Shown here one piece after another: positions 18,860 to 27,008 of a stretch of DNA of 64,000 nucleotides. The notes beneath the pieces were generated by a model that was not told where the DNA came from, made no database searches, and was given only the letters and a program-made list of their open reading frames with translations. Position numbers and translations under genes: made by a program. The first letter of the stretch is position 1. The number at the start of each line of letters is the position of its first letter. Source of the stretch: Roseburia_D sp964388945 (GTDB taxonomy: Bacteria > Bacillota > Clostridia > Lachnospirales > Lachnospiraceae); NCBI GenBank assembly GCA_964388945.1, contig CAYMCM010000004.1:9194-73193 (forward strand). The letters run 5' to 3'.

Positions 18860-20935
18860 CTATCCAAGACGCAATCTTTTATACACTGTATCCGGCACCA
18901 CTTTCTCTATCTCTTGCCATCTATCTTCTTCTATCCACCGTCGTACCACAGATGCACTGACTGTTTTTTCATCGATTTTCAATCGTTCTATTTCTTCCAC
19001 CTCAACTCCATAGTTTGGAAGAATTGTTTTCATCGCCTCATTATACTGTCTTGTGACCGCATCTTGAGGTTCTGCTCCAACAAATCTTTTGGAAATTCCA
19101 AGTTCCTTTGCTACATACCCTCCAAAAACTGTCAGATCATGCGTTGCGTCTAAGATTTCTTCTTTCTTTTCCTCTTTCTCAAAGTACAAAGGCATTGTCA
19201 TATACGACAAAACAAATTCTCCCGATGGAACAACGATAACATTATCAAAACATCGCGTTGCTTCTTCCACCATTGCAAACCTATCCTCAAACGAAAAAGC
19301 TGACTTATCCTCCTGCACCACAAAAATATAAAGCCACTTTACCCTTTGTCTTGCATAATCAATCAAATAAAGATGACCTTTCGTCATCGGATTACAATTC
19401 ATAACGATTGCTCCTACCAAATCACCTTTTTCAATTTCATGGTACCTTTTTACTTCTGCAATATAAGCATTTAGCTTTTCTTCTTCTGATGTCTGTAATA
19501 ATTGATCTCCCATCTGTAAACACTTTGAATGCTCATTCACTGCATGATCCACCAATGGTTCCAGCCAGTTCACCATTGCATTCGCAATTTCCAGACATCC
19601 TGTTGCTGTTGCATGGATCGGTGTATCCCAGAACCAATCTCTTCCCGTTCTTGACTTGATAAGATCTGCTATCGGGAAATCACTCTTGTATTGCAATATA
19701 CCATTTTCTCCTAAAAGATCTACTATTACTACAATATCATTTTCCATTAACGTAAGGCTGTTTATGATATCCTCATATAATATATAACAGTTCAGTGGGT
19801 ACATAATACATTGCACAGAATAGTCCTTAGCTTTCAACTTCTCTGCCAAAAGATAACCTATACTTTCCTCATCTGCAAGCACACAATATCCAATCGCTAT
19901 ACACGGACCTATTATATAGATGTGTCCTTTTCCATCACCAAAGACTTTACTTTCTAATGTTTTACCCTTCACATGAAACTTTACTGCATGTTTCTGTCTT
20001 CTCTCTGTTTGAATATTTACCCATTTTTCCCACGATATCCCTTTACCCAGAATTTTTTCAATTTGACCTCTGTCCAGTTCATTTTCCCAGCTTTTTTCTT
20101 GCGGTATTACCCCATGCAATCGTCTAATTTCTTCATCCTGTGTCTTACTTTTGCTTTCTAATGGAAAGTACATGGTACGCACATTTACCCCTTTACTTTG
20201 TAATTCATGTTTCAGTTTTTCTGATAACACAAGATGATTTGCCTGACACAACTTCACCAAGAAATTCCAACTTTCAAGAAACTGCCCCGATCCATATTTC
20301 TTAAAATACTCTATCCCCTCTGCATAAATCTTCATTCGTCCATATTCACAATCGTCTAATGCACTAGGTTTCGTCGGAAAAAGTGTTTGCCATTTTTCTC
20401 CCTCACAAAAATAAGGCACTCCATACATCTCCAAAACATCAGAAAATAGATATGCCCATTCATTGCAATCCTCAATACATACGCTTGCCATTTGCCGGTA
20501 CATATCTTTCAAAAAAATTTCTGCCCGTTTTTCCTGTAATTCCTTGAGCGCAATATCTACATAAGAAGTATCCAGTTCTTTCACATATTCATACGCAAAG
20601 TAAAGTAACTGCTCCTGTTCATCGAAAACCGGTATAAACGCCTGTCTTTTTATTCCTCTTTCTTCGAGATCTTTCAACAGTATGTGCAGATTTTCCCATA
20701 TCTGGACATCATCTTTTTTATGTATATATTTTTCTTTAACAATATAGGTCTCCTCTCCAGATGCTGCCGTACCTAACAACGTTTGATAGTTAATATATCC
20801 ATAATATATTCCTTCATCATAAACCAAAATTATATCGTCGTTATGTTCCTTTTTACAAAAATAGGAGAACAGCCCACTCCTGTTTATATCCTTTTTTTCT
20901 ACACAATAAACTTCCTTATCCAAAAATCGTATCAT
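18860..20935 (-). CDS. Citrate-lyase-ligase (CitC)-like adenylyltransferase fused to SGNH-like domain
   Basis: 691 residues. The last ~185 residues align with the nucleotidyltransferase part of citrate lyase ligase: GAIVMNCNPMTKGHLYLI holds the T/HxGH nucleotide motif, VVQEDKSAFSFEDRF and KRFVGAEPQDAVTRQYN follow, and VSASVVRRW is the ISxSxxR-type phosphate loop. Residues ~340-480 look like an SGNH/GDSL-type fold with an altered nucleophile region (IGPCIAIGYCVLADEESIG). The N-terminal ~330 residues are unrecognised. No citrate lyase genes are nearby, so acetylation of citrate lyase is unlikely. An adenylyl- or cytidylyl-transfer activating a small phosphorylated or carboxylic group for glycan transfer is more plausible. 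Confidence 0.66.
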   Translation of the reverse strand: MIRFLDKEVYCVEKKDINRSGLFSYFCKKEHNDDIILVYDEGIYYGYINYQTLLGTAASGEETYIVKEKYIHKKDDVQIWENLHILLKDLEERGIKRQAFIPVFDEQEQLLYFAYEYVKELDTSYVDIALKELQEKRAEIFLKDMYRQMASVCIEDCNEWAYLFSDVLEMYGVPYFCEGEKWQTLFPTKPSALDDCEYGRMKIYAEGIEYFKKYGSGQFLESWNFLVKLCQANHLVLSEKLKHELQSKGVNVRTMYFPLESKSKTQDEEIRRLHGVIPQEKSWENELDRGQIEKILGKGISWEKWVNIQTERRQKHAVKFHVKGKTLESKVFGDGKGHIYIIGPCIAIGYCVLADEESIGYLLAEKLKAKDYSVQCIMYPLNCYILYEDIINSLTLMENDIVVIVDLLGENGILQYKSDFPIADLIKSRTGRDWFWDTPIHATATGCLEIANAMVNWLEPLVDHAVNEHSKCLQMGDQLLQTSEEEKLNAYIAEVKRYHEIEKGDLVGAIVMNCNPMTKGHLYLIDYARQRVKWLYIFVVQEDKSAFSFEDRFAMVEEATRCFDNVIVVPSGEFVLSYMTMPLYFEKEEKKEEILDATHDLTVFGGYVAKELGISKRFVGAEPQDAVTRQYNEAMKTILPNYGVEVEEIERLKIDEKTVSASVVRRWIEEDRWQEIEKVVPDTVYKRLRLG

Positions 20936-20945
20936 TTATCTTCTC

Positions 20946-21656
20946 CTACTTGATCCAGTCTTCCCGCTCCATCCGAAGCAGTGCCTTGAAAAGTTCAAGA
21001 TCATCTACCGTCGTGACTTTTATATTTTTCTCCGATCCATAGGAAAAATATAATTTCTCACCGAGCCGCAGCATAAGAGTGTTGATATATACCTCTCCAC
21101 GGATGCCTTTGCGCTGTGCCTCCTCATATGCCCACAGTGCTTTGCCGTACCGATACGCCTGCGGCGTCTGCACACGCATGATCTCGGTTCGCGCGATCCC
21201 TTCCTGCCCGGATATTCCATCCTCTGTCCGAACGATCGTCTCCTGACATCTGACCGCACTCAGCCCCGATCCCTTCTGCCTGCATTTTACGATCGCGTCT
21301 GTTACGACTTCCGCCGGGAGAAACGGCCGCACTGCGTCATGCACCAGAATCACATCTTTCTCATCGCAGACTTCTTTTAATGCTTCGATTCCCTTCTGCG
21401 TGGATTCCTGTCCGTCAGCGCCGCCGCTTACCACCCATTTTAATTTCGTGATCCCATACTGTCTGGCATATGCCCGCAGCACCTCGTGCCAGCCGTCAAT
21501 GCACACCACCGCAATGCCATCAATATCCGGATGTCTTTCGAAGTTTTCTAATGTATAAATGATAAGCGGTTTTTCATATACATTCATAAACTGCTTCGGG
21601 ATATCCTGCTCTGTCCGGCTTCCGTGTCCCCCTGCTAATATCAACGCTACATTCAT
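20946..21656 (-). CDS. IspD/TarI-like cytidylyltransferase (copy 1)
   Basis: 236 residues from the ATG at 21656, seven bases after the stop of the preceding cytidylyltransferase gene. The CTP-binding loop ILAGGHGSRTEQDIPKQF, VVSGGADGQESTQKG, VHDAVRPFLP and VQTPQAYRY are all IspD/TarI landmarks, and TTVDDLELFKALL closes the domain. IspD makes CDP-methylerythritol and TarI makes CDP-ribitol from CTP. Placement at the head of a glycan operon with a CDP-glycerol-transferase-like gene points to a CDP-polyol or CDP-sugar rather than isoprenoid synthesis, though a role in isoprenoids is not excluded. Confidence 0.82.
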   Translation of the reverse strand: MNVALILAGGHGSRTEQDIPKQFMNVYEKPLIIYTLENFERHPDIDGIAVVCIDGWHEVLRAYARQYGITKLKWVVSGGADGQESTQKGIEALKEVCDEKDVILVHDAVRPFLPAEVVTDAIVKCRQKGSGLSAVRCQETIVRTEDGISGQEGIARTEIMRVQTPQAYRYGKALWAYEEAQRKGIRGEVYINTLMLRLGEKLYFSYGSEKNIKVTTVDDLELFKALLRMEREDWIK

Positions 21657-21663
21657 GCCTTTT

Positions 21664-22386
21664 CTACTGTTCCTTTCTGTCACTCTCTTCCTGTTGTTTC
21701 ATTCGGTATAAGGCACGGAACATTTCCACATCTTCCGTCCGGTTGATCTTTAAATTCAGATCCGATCCCGCAGAAAAGCTGACCTTCTCTCCCAGATTTG
21801 TCAGCATGGAACTGTTATCCCATGCCCCAAGACATTTTTGGTTAATTGCCTCATTATGTTTTTCCCAGATATACGCAAAATCAAATGCCTGCGGTGTCTG
21901 GACTTTCATGATCTCATACCGATTGATCGACTGGTATCCCTCTTTGCCGTCCGGAGAATGCATAATCGTATCCATGATATAAGTCGCTGCCACACCCATC
22001 TTCTTCCTTCTGCACACCTGTATACTGTCTGTTATGAGTTCTTCGGAGACCATCGGTCGGATCGCATCATGCACCACCACAATATCCCCGGCTCCCATTT
22101 TATCCTTCAAAAGTTCTAATCCGTGATAAGTGGACTCCTGCGCATCCTTTCCGCCCGGAATGATTGCCTTTAATTTGGTGATATTAAACTGTTTTCCGTA
22201 AACACGCACCATCTCCTGCCATCCCTCCAGGCAGGTGACAATGATCTCATCAATATCCGGATGCTTCTGAAAGATCTCCAGCGTATAGATGATGATCGGT
22301 TTGTTATTTACATTCACAAACTGCTTTGGTATATCCATATGAAAGCGCGGGTCCAGCCCCCCCGCCAGAATCAATGCTGTGTTCAT
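21664..22386 (-). CDS. IspD/TarI-like cytidylyltransferase (copy 2, altered CTP loop)
   Basis: 240 residues from the ATG at 22386, behind AAGGGGGAAC. First gene of the long glycan operon. It has the IspD/TarI landmarks PKQFVNVNNKPIIIYTLE, IPGGKDAQESTYHG, VHDAIRPMVSEE and VQTPQAF, and is clearly a paralogue of the following gene. The nucleotide-binding loop reads ILAGGLDPRFHMDIPKQF: the G-x-G-x-R of normal family members (GHGSR in copy 1) has become L-D-P-R-F. That may change nucleotide or metal binding, or make this copy a partner subunit for copy 1. Promoter at 22436-22465. Confidence 0.8.
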   Translation of the reverse strand: MNTALILAGGLDPRFHMDIPKQFVNVNNKPIIIYTLEIFQKHPDIDEIIVTCLEGWQEMVRVYGKQFNITKLKAIIPGGKDAQESTYHGLELLKDKMGAGDIVVVHDAIRPMVSEELITDSIQVCRRKKMGVAATYIMDTIMHSPDGKEGYQSINRYEIMKVQTPQAFDFAYIWEKHNEAINQKCLGAWDNSSMLTNLGEKVSFSAGSDLNLKINRTEDVEMFRALYRMKQQEESDRKEQ

Positions 22387-22785
22387 CTTTCGTTCCCCCT
22401 TGTAAATCATCTTCCGCCCTATATATCTGATACTTATTATACCCCTTATTGTACCAACTGCTCAATCTTTTTCTTATAAATTAGATAATCCCTTTTTACT
22501 CAATCAAAGTCAGCCGTTTTTACTCTTTCTGATACTTATCCAATTTTTTGAAACTTTTAAAACTATTTTGAAACTTTTGAAACTTCAGATTAACTTGAAT
22601 ATGGCATACTTCCACCACATCTTAGATTTTAATTCATTTTGAATTGCTTGTGCAAAGAAACTGCAATCAGACCGATTACAGCATATATTACAATGTTACC
22701 CTTCAAGCCTTATCACTTATCCGGCTTATCCGGCTCATCTGACCCGTCGGGCTCATTTAACGCATTTGACTTATTGAGCACTCTG
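22387..22785. other. Intergenic region ahead of the glycan operon
   Basis: 399 bases without a convincing gene. It holds the 5' leader and SigA promoter of the minus-strand glycan operon (see 22436-22465), then an AT-rich stretch with repeated TTTTGAAACTTTT (22545-22558, 22566-22578 and a shorter GAAACTTC to 22586). Further right are short repeats of the type cttatccgg (about 22714-22732) just downstream of the coiled-coil gene. No clear terminator hairpin with a T-run was found for the coiled-coil gene. Confidence 0.6.
22436..22465 (-). promoter_or_regulatory. SigA-type promoter of the long glycan operon
   Basis: On the minus strand, TTGAGC (complement of 22460-22465) is separated by 18 bases from TATAAT (complement of 22436-22441), about 50 bases before the ATG at 22386. 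It is the only strong promoter seen for the minus-strand genes from 22386 to the left end of the window, where most genes overlap or lie within 50 bases of each other. Confidence 0.65.
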
Positions 22786-23238
22786 TCATGAAATCTTATT
22801 CAAAATCTGTGAATGCTCCGCAACTACTCCCTTCCAAACATCAACATCCTCCTGTACATTTTGAACCTGCAAAGCCACTTTTTCAAACTTTTTTGCCGCC
22901 GGAAGATAATTTTCTGCCAAAATCTGAATATTTTTATCTGTCACATTTTCCAGATGTAAATCTATTCTGGTAACCTTGTCTTTTAATCCGGCTATATCGC
23001 CTTCTACTCTGGTAACACGATCCTTTAATTCGGCTATATCACCTTTCATTTCGACTATATCGCCTTCTACTCTGGTAACTCGATCCTTTAATTCGGCTAT
23101 ATCACCTTTCATTTCGACTATGTCGCCTTTCATTTCTTTAATGTCATCTTTGATCGGCTGTAATTCCGCCCGCAAGGTTGATTTTAACTTTTTATCCATC
23201 ATTTCGGACATTGCCATTAACAGTTCATTATTTGTCAA
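22786..23238 (-). CDS. Coiled-coil protein with tandem 21-residue repeats
   Basis: 150 residues, start codon TTG at 23238 with AAGGAGGG seven bases upstream. Residues ~28-95 are a long heptad coiled coil with repeats of GDIVEMKGDIAELKDRVTRVE; two copies are identical in protein and nearly so in DNA, followed by a partial third. The C-terminal ~50 residues are also helical. There is no signal peptide, membrane segment or enzyme motif. The gene has its own SigA-type promoter and stands between the two glycan operons. Similar repeat coiled-coil proteins are common in Firmicutes as hypothetical proteins; function unknown. Confidence 0.72.
   Translation of the reverse strand: MTNNELLMAMSEMMDKKLKSTLRAELQPIKDDIKEMKGDIVEMKGDIAELKDRVTRVEGDIVEMKGDIAELKDRVTRVEGDIAGLKDKVTRIDLHLENVTDKNIQILAENYLPAAKKFEKVALQVQNVQEDVDVWKGVVAEHSQILNKIS
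22997..23122 (-). repeat. Two tandem 63-bp coding repeats
   Basis: Units at 22997-23059 and 23060-23122 start with tcgccttctactctggtaac and differ at very few positions (aacacg versus aactcg early in the unit). They code 21-residue, three-heptad units of the coiled-coil protein. The near-identity in DNA points to recent duplication; repeat number may vary between strains. Confidence 0.85.
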
Positions 23239-23279
23239 ACTTGTCCCTCCTTCCGACTGACTTGATTTGAGCTACTCCT

Positions 23280-23309
23280 ATTATAACAGTCCGGGTATCT
23301 GAAAGGCAA
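23280..23309 (-). promoter_or_regulatory. SigA-type promoter of the coiled-coil gene
   Basis: Minus strand: TTGCCT (complement of 23304-23309), 18 bases, TATAAT (complement of 23280-23285), about 42 bases before the TTG start codon. It would make the coiled-coil gene an independent unit from the legionaminic acid operon upstream. Confidence 0.6.
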
Positions 23310-23375
23310 TATATGTATTTCTAAAATTTCTATAACCTTTTTATGAAATGATGTCGAACAACTGAAAAAACTTTT

Positions 23376-24086
23376 TCACCCACCCTTTTTGTTGTCTGCC
23401 TGCTTTCTATATCCCATCACCGCTTCTGCCATCAAAAAATCAAACGCATCATCAATGTCAACAGAGCGCATCTTTTCCATCACATACGCATACGATCTTT
23501 CACCATATAAGTCCTGTTTCTTCATCAAGATCCCTGTCCGCTGAATATAGATCGCGCCATTCAGCCGATAATATGTCGAAAGGTCCTGACGTCTTCCGAC
23601 CTTATTCATATGTATAAATCCATGCATGGAGCCATTCTCATCTAAGGTATTACAGAGTAACGGCGAATGTTCCGCCTCACAGACACTGATCACCGAATCT
23701 GCCTCTTTTTCAAAAAAAACACGGAACGCTCCACAAATATCCTGTTCATCCCGCAGCGGCGACGTCGGCTGCAACAAGGTTATCGTATCAAAGGTCTGAC
23801 CAATGGCTTCGTATCTCTCCACAACACGGCGCAGTACATCCCATGTTCCTGCTCCATCGGTTGCAAGCTCCTCTTCCCGCAAAAACGGAACATCCGCGCC
23901 ATATTTCCGCGCAATGTCTGCATATTTCCCGCTGTCCGTAGAAACATGCACGCAGTCAAACTGCCGGGATCTCAATGCCGCCTCAATGGAATATGCCATA
24001 AGAGGTTTTCCTTCCAACAGCCTGATATTTTTATCTTTCAGTCCTTTTGAACCGCTTCTTGCCGGTATCACCGCAATATGTTTCAT
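23376..24086 (-). CDS. legF: CMP-legionaminic/N-acylneuraminate cytidylyltransferase
   Basis: 236 residues, normal for the NeuA/PseF/LegF family. AVIPARSGSKGLKDKNIR is the CTP-binding signature; STDSGKYADIA, LLQPTSPLRDEQDI and VDIDDAFDF are further landmarks, with aspartates that hold magnesium. It joins CMP to a nonulosonic acid. As last gene of an operon with PtmE, LegH, LegI and LegG homologues, legionaminic acid is the likely substrate, although the family alone does not separate it from sialic acid. A ribosome site GGAGAT lies before the ATG. Confidence 0.9.
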   Translation of the reverse strand: MKHIAVIPARSGSKGLKDKNIRLLEGKPLMAYSIEAALRSRQFDCVHVSTDSGKYADIARKYGADVPFLREEELATDGAGTWDVLRRVVERYEAIGQTFDTITLLQPTSPLRDEQDICGAFRVFFEKEADSVISVCEAEHSPLLCNTLDENGSMHGFIHMNKVGRRQDLSTYYRLNGAIYIQRTGILMKKQDLYGERSYAYVMEKMRSVDIDDAFDFLMAEAVMGYRKQADNKKGG

Positions 24087-24150
24087 TTTCCCACGATCTC
24101 CTTATAATTTCAGCCCACGCAACATCCGCATATTTCTCACTGTTTTGTTT

Positions 24151-25305
24151 CTACATATCATAAAATTTCTTTTCTGTATTGTTAAATACTTTCAAATAAT
24201 TTTTGATATGCTTCATAATATTTTCAGCCGTATTTTTTCCCTCATATGGATTGGATTCTTCCATGCACTGGTTTCGGAATTTTTCGGACAATGCTTCGGT
24301 AAATGCTTTTTCAATTTCATCTTGAGCTGTGCCGCAATCTACGACTGTCCCTGCTTTCATCCTGCCCATCTGCCGGTTTCCGACATTGACGGTTGGAATA
24401 TGGAACGATGGTGCCTCTATGATCCCGCTGGACGAATTTCCGACCACTGCTGCCGCATATCGCAGCGTACTCAAATAACCGACCTGTCCCATCGACGCAA
24501 ATGCCCTGCTGTTTTTCTTTTCTTCAACAAACTGTTCTATCATGTGATTTATGATCTGACCATCTGTATCCGCATTCGCATATGTAAATATATAATTATA
24601 CTCCTCATGCCGAGCCAATACCCGCAGCAGATTTCCAAACTGTTTTTCTGCCGTATTATCCTCAAGCGTAACCGGATGATACGTTACCATAACGATCGGT
24701 CTGCTCCAGTCGATTGCAAACTTTTTTGTCAGTTCTCTTTGAGAAAGATAATTTATATTAGAAATATTTTCCACCCCCAAAGCTCCGACATCAAAGACAA
24801 GATCCGGTTGTTCTCCCATCTGGATCACTCGTTTTCGGTACTCTTTTGTACTTGTAAAATGTATCGCACTCATTTTGGTAACTGCATGACGTATCCCTTC
24901 ATCTATCGCCCCCTGTGTCAGTTCCCCTCCATGAATATGTGCGATTGGAACACGATTGATCAGAGCCGTCGCCGCCGCCATCAAAATCTCATATCTGTCC
25001 CCAAGCAGGATCAGAAGATCCGGCTGTTCCTGTAAAAAAACCTCTGCCAGCCCATCTAGTTCCAACGCCATTGATCTTAAAATGCCCTCCGGTCTGTCCG
25101 ATTTCAGATTCATCTTTACCTTATGTGCAATCTCAAAACCGTCACGCTCGATTTCCGAAGCAGTTTCTCCGTATTGTTTTTCCAGATGGGCTCCGGTAAC
25201 GACCAGACACAGCTTTAATTCTTCATCCTGTTCTATCTTTTTTAATAAAGGTTTTAATAAACCATACTCCGCCCTTGTCCCCGTCAATACTGCAATCTTT
25301 TTCAT
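24151..25305 (-). CDS. legG: LegG/NeuC-like hydrolysing UDP/GDP-sugar 2-epimerase
   Basis: 384 residues. The opening KIAVLTGTRAEYGLLKPLL, LLGDRYEILMAA, IAHIHGGELTQGAIDE, and VGNSSSGIIEAPSF are hallmarks of the NeuC group of GT-B-fold hydrolysing 2-epimerases. In legionaminic acid synthesis LegG inverts C2 and removes the nucleotide to give the 6-deoxy-mannosamine derivative for LegI. The ATG overlaps the stop of legI by four bases (25302-25305), so the two are translationally coupled. Confidence 0.92.
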   Translation of the reverse strand: MKKIAVLTGTRAEYGLLKPLLKKIEQDEELKLCLVVTGAHLEKQYGETASEIERDGFEIAHKVKMNLKSDRPEGILRSMALELDGLAEVFLQEQPDLLILLGDRYEILMAAATALINRVPIAHIHGGELTQGAIDEGIRHAVTKMSAIHFTSTKEYRKRVIQMGEQPDLVFDVGALGVENISNINYLSQRELTKKFAIDWSRPIVMVTYHPVTLEDNTAEKQFGNLLRVLARHEEYNYIFTYANADTDGQIINHMIEQFVEEKKNSRAFASMGQVGYLSTLRYAAAVVGNSSSGIIEAPSFHIPTVNVGNRQMGRMKAGTVVDCGTAQDEIEKAFTEALSEKFRNQCMEESNPYEGKNTAENIMKHIKNYLKVFNNTEKKFYDM

Positions 25306-26309
25306 TTCAGCTCCATTTCATCTATGCATTCATCTGTTTTATAGCTTTTCTTCGCCACACCGCCAAGCAGATCATACCACTTCATCGGACTGATTCCTGT
25401 TCCCGGTCTCTTTGTAGTAAGATTTTCTATCGAAAATTTTTCTCCACACGCGATCTCTTTCGCCGCCACAATGCTCTTTCTTGCCACATCGCAGTTTTTT
25501 CGCTCAGATGCTGACCGTTTTTTTTCGGCAGTTCCCAGGCTCTTTTCAACATTTCGGATTGCATCCACCATTGCTTTTAAGTCTTTCGGCTCCAGACTCG
25601 CCTTATGATCCGGTCCTTCCATCGTCTTATCCAGTGTAAAATGCTTCTCGATCACGACTGCTCCAAGTGCCGCCGCTGCGATTGAAACTTCGATTCCCAC
25701 GGTATGATCGGAATAACCGACCGGTTTTTTTAAGACCTCTCTCATCTGACCCATTGCAAGAAGATTGACATCGCAAAACGGTGTCGGATATTCTGTATTG
25801 CAATGTAATACCGTAATATCTTTGCATCCACTCTGTTCCAGTACACGGATCGCAGCCTGAATTTCATCCAGTTCCGACATTCCGGTCGACATAACAACTT
25901 TCTTTTTTGTCTTTCCGATTGCTTCCAGATACGGAAGATTCGTGATCTCACCGGATGGCAGTTTCCAGAAATCCATATTAAGCCCATCCAGAAACGCAAT
26001 ACTTTCCAGATCAAACGGCGTAGAGATAAAACCAATCCCTTCCGCTTTACAACAATGCTGCAGTTCAATAAAATCCTCTTCTGTCAGTGCCAGCTTCTGC
26101 AGCATCTCTAACTGCGACTGGTCACTTCCCGTCGTCTTTTTCTGATACTCTGCTTTATCCGCAAATCTGGAAACCAGTTTTTCGGGAACAAAAGTCTGAA
26201 ATTTAATGTAATCCGCACCGGTTTTTTTTGCCTCGGTTATCATCTTCTTTGCCAGATCTATGTCTCCATTATGATTTACGCCTGCCTCCGCGATCACTAA
26301 AACGCTCAT
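25302..26309 (-). CDS. legI: LegI/NeuB-like nonulosonic acid synthase
   Basis: 335 residues. The TIM-barrel NeuB domain starts with VIAEAGVNHNGDIDLAKKM and includes KFQTFVPEKL, KLPSGEITNLPYLE, LHCNTEYPTP and YSDHTVGIEV. The C-terminal ~60 residues are the antifreeze-like SAF domain (RKSIVAAKEIACGEKFSIENL, then RPGTGISP). The enzyme condenses phosphoenolpyruvate with a deoxy-mannosamine sugar to the nine-carbon acid. Located between LegH and LegG genes, so the product is probably legionaminic acid. Confidence 0.93.
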   Translation of the reverse strand: MSVLVIAEAGVNHNGDIDLAKKMITEAKKTGADYIKFQTFVPEKLVSRFADKAEYQKKTTGSDQSQLEMLQKLALTEEDFIELQHCCKAEGIGFISTPFDLESIAFLDGLNMDFWKLPSGEITNLPYLEAIGKTKKKVVMSTGMSELDEIQAAIRVLEQSGCKDITVLHCNTEYPTPFCDVNLLAMGQMREVLKKPVGYSDHTVGIEVSIAAAALGAVVIEKHFTLDKTMEGPDHKASLEPKDLKAMVDAIRNVEKSLGTAEKKRSASERKNCDVARKSIVAAKEIACGEKFSIENLTTKRPGTGISPMKWYDLLGGVAKKSYKTDECIDEMELK

Positions 26310-26325
26310 ATTTCAACCTTCTTTC

Positions 26326-26985
26326 TTATCTGCCAATACGCTCTGCCGGAGCTCCGACGATCGTACAATTTCCTATTACATCTTTCACGACCACACTGCC
26401 TGCGCCCGCAACCGTTTTTTCCCCGATGCGGATTCCCTGCCTGACATTGGTTCCCATACCGATCTCACTAAATGCTCCTACCATGACATTGCCTGCCAGT
26501 GTTACTCTGGGGCTTAACGTCACAAAATCTCCGATCCTGCCGTCATGACATATCATACTTCCCGTATTTAAAAAGACGAAATCTCCGATCTCAACGTTTG
26601 TCGAGATTCTGGCATCCATGCTGATGACACAGCCTTCACCCATTTTCACATCCTCACAGATCCTTACATCCAAAAGAATTACATTGGGAAATCTGAGCTG
26701 CGGATTTTTTTTTAACTTATCTGCAATCTTTTTGCGCAGCAGCGGTTCTCCCACGCCGATCACTACATTCACTTCTTCTTTTTTCTGAAGCAGATAATTA
26801 TCATTCCCAAGATAAGGAATCCACTGGTTTCCGACTAAAACCCCTCTTTCGTCGGGCGGCTTCTGCTCATCCACATAACCTAAAATATCCCAGACCTGCT
26901 TTTCTTTATTCTGCTCCTGCATCTGCCAGACAAGCTCCCGCATACATCCGCCGGAGCCTGTCATCACAATCTCTTTTTTAACCAT
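26326..26985 (-). CDS. legH: LegH/NeuD/PglD-like sugar N-acetyltransferase
   Basis: 219 residues. An N-terminal Rossmann-like half (EIVMTGSGGCMRELVWQM, VVIGVGEPLLRKKI) is followed by a left-handed beta-helix made of hexapeptide repeats from about residue 105 (VKMGEGCVISMDARISTNVEIG, then DGRIGDFVTLSPRVTLAGN). This is the PglD/NeuD layout: the beta-helix binds acetyl-CoA and acetylates a 4-amino sugar. In the pathway LegH acetylates the LegC product. The N-terminal half is the closest familiar relative in this window of the module repeated through the other operon. Confidence 0.87.
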   Translation of the reverse strand: MVKKEIVMTGSGGCMRELVWQMQEQNKEKQVWDILGYVDEQKPPDERGVLVGNQWIPYLGNDNYLLQKKEEVNVVIGVGEPLLRKKIADKLKKNPQLRFPNVILLDVRICEDVKMGEGCVISMDARISTNVEIGDFVFLNTGSMICHDGRIGDFVTLSPRVTLAGNVMVGAFSEIGMGTNVRQGIRIGEKTVAGAGSVVVKDVIGNCTIVGAPAERIGR

Positions 26986-27008
26986 CTATTTCTCCGATAG
27001 CTGATCCG

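Noticed and set aside
20946..22386. The twin cytidylyltransferases as housekeeping IspD
   Set aside because: Isoprenoid IspD is normally single and not at the head of a glycan operon; kept as unlikely but not excluded.
22997..23122. Tandem repeats as a possible CRISPR array
   Set aside because: Units are contiguous without spacers, in frame, and encode heptad repeats.
23803..25035. Plus-strand open frame of 410 codons
   Set aside because: Runs opposite legF and legG, which have strong family motifs; no ribosome site or motif of its own.
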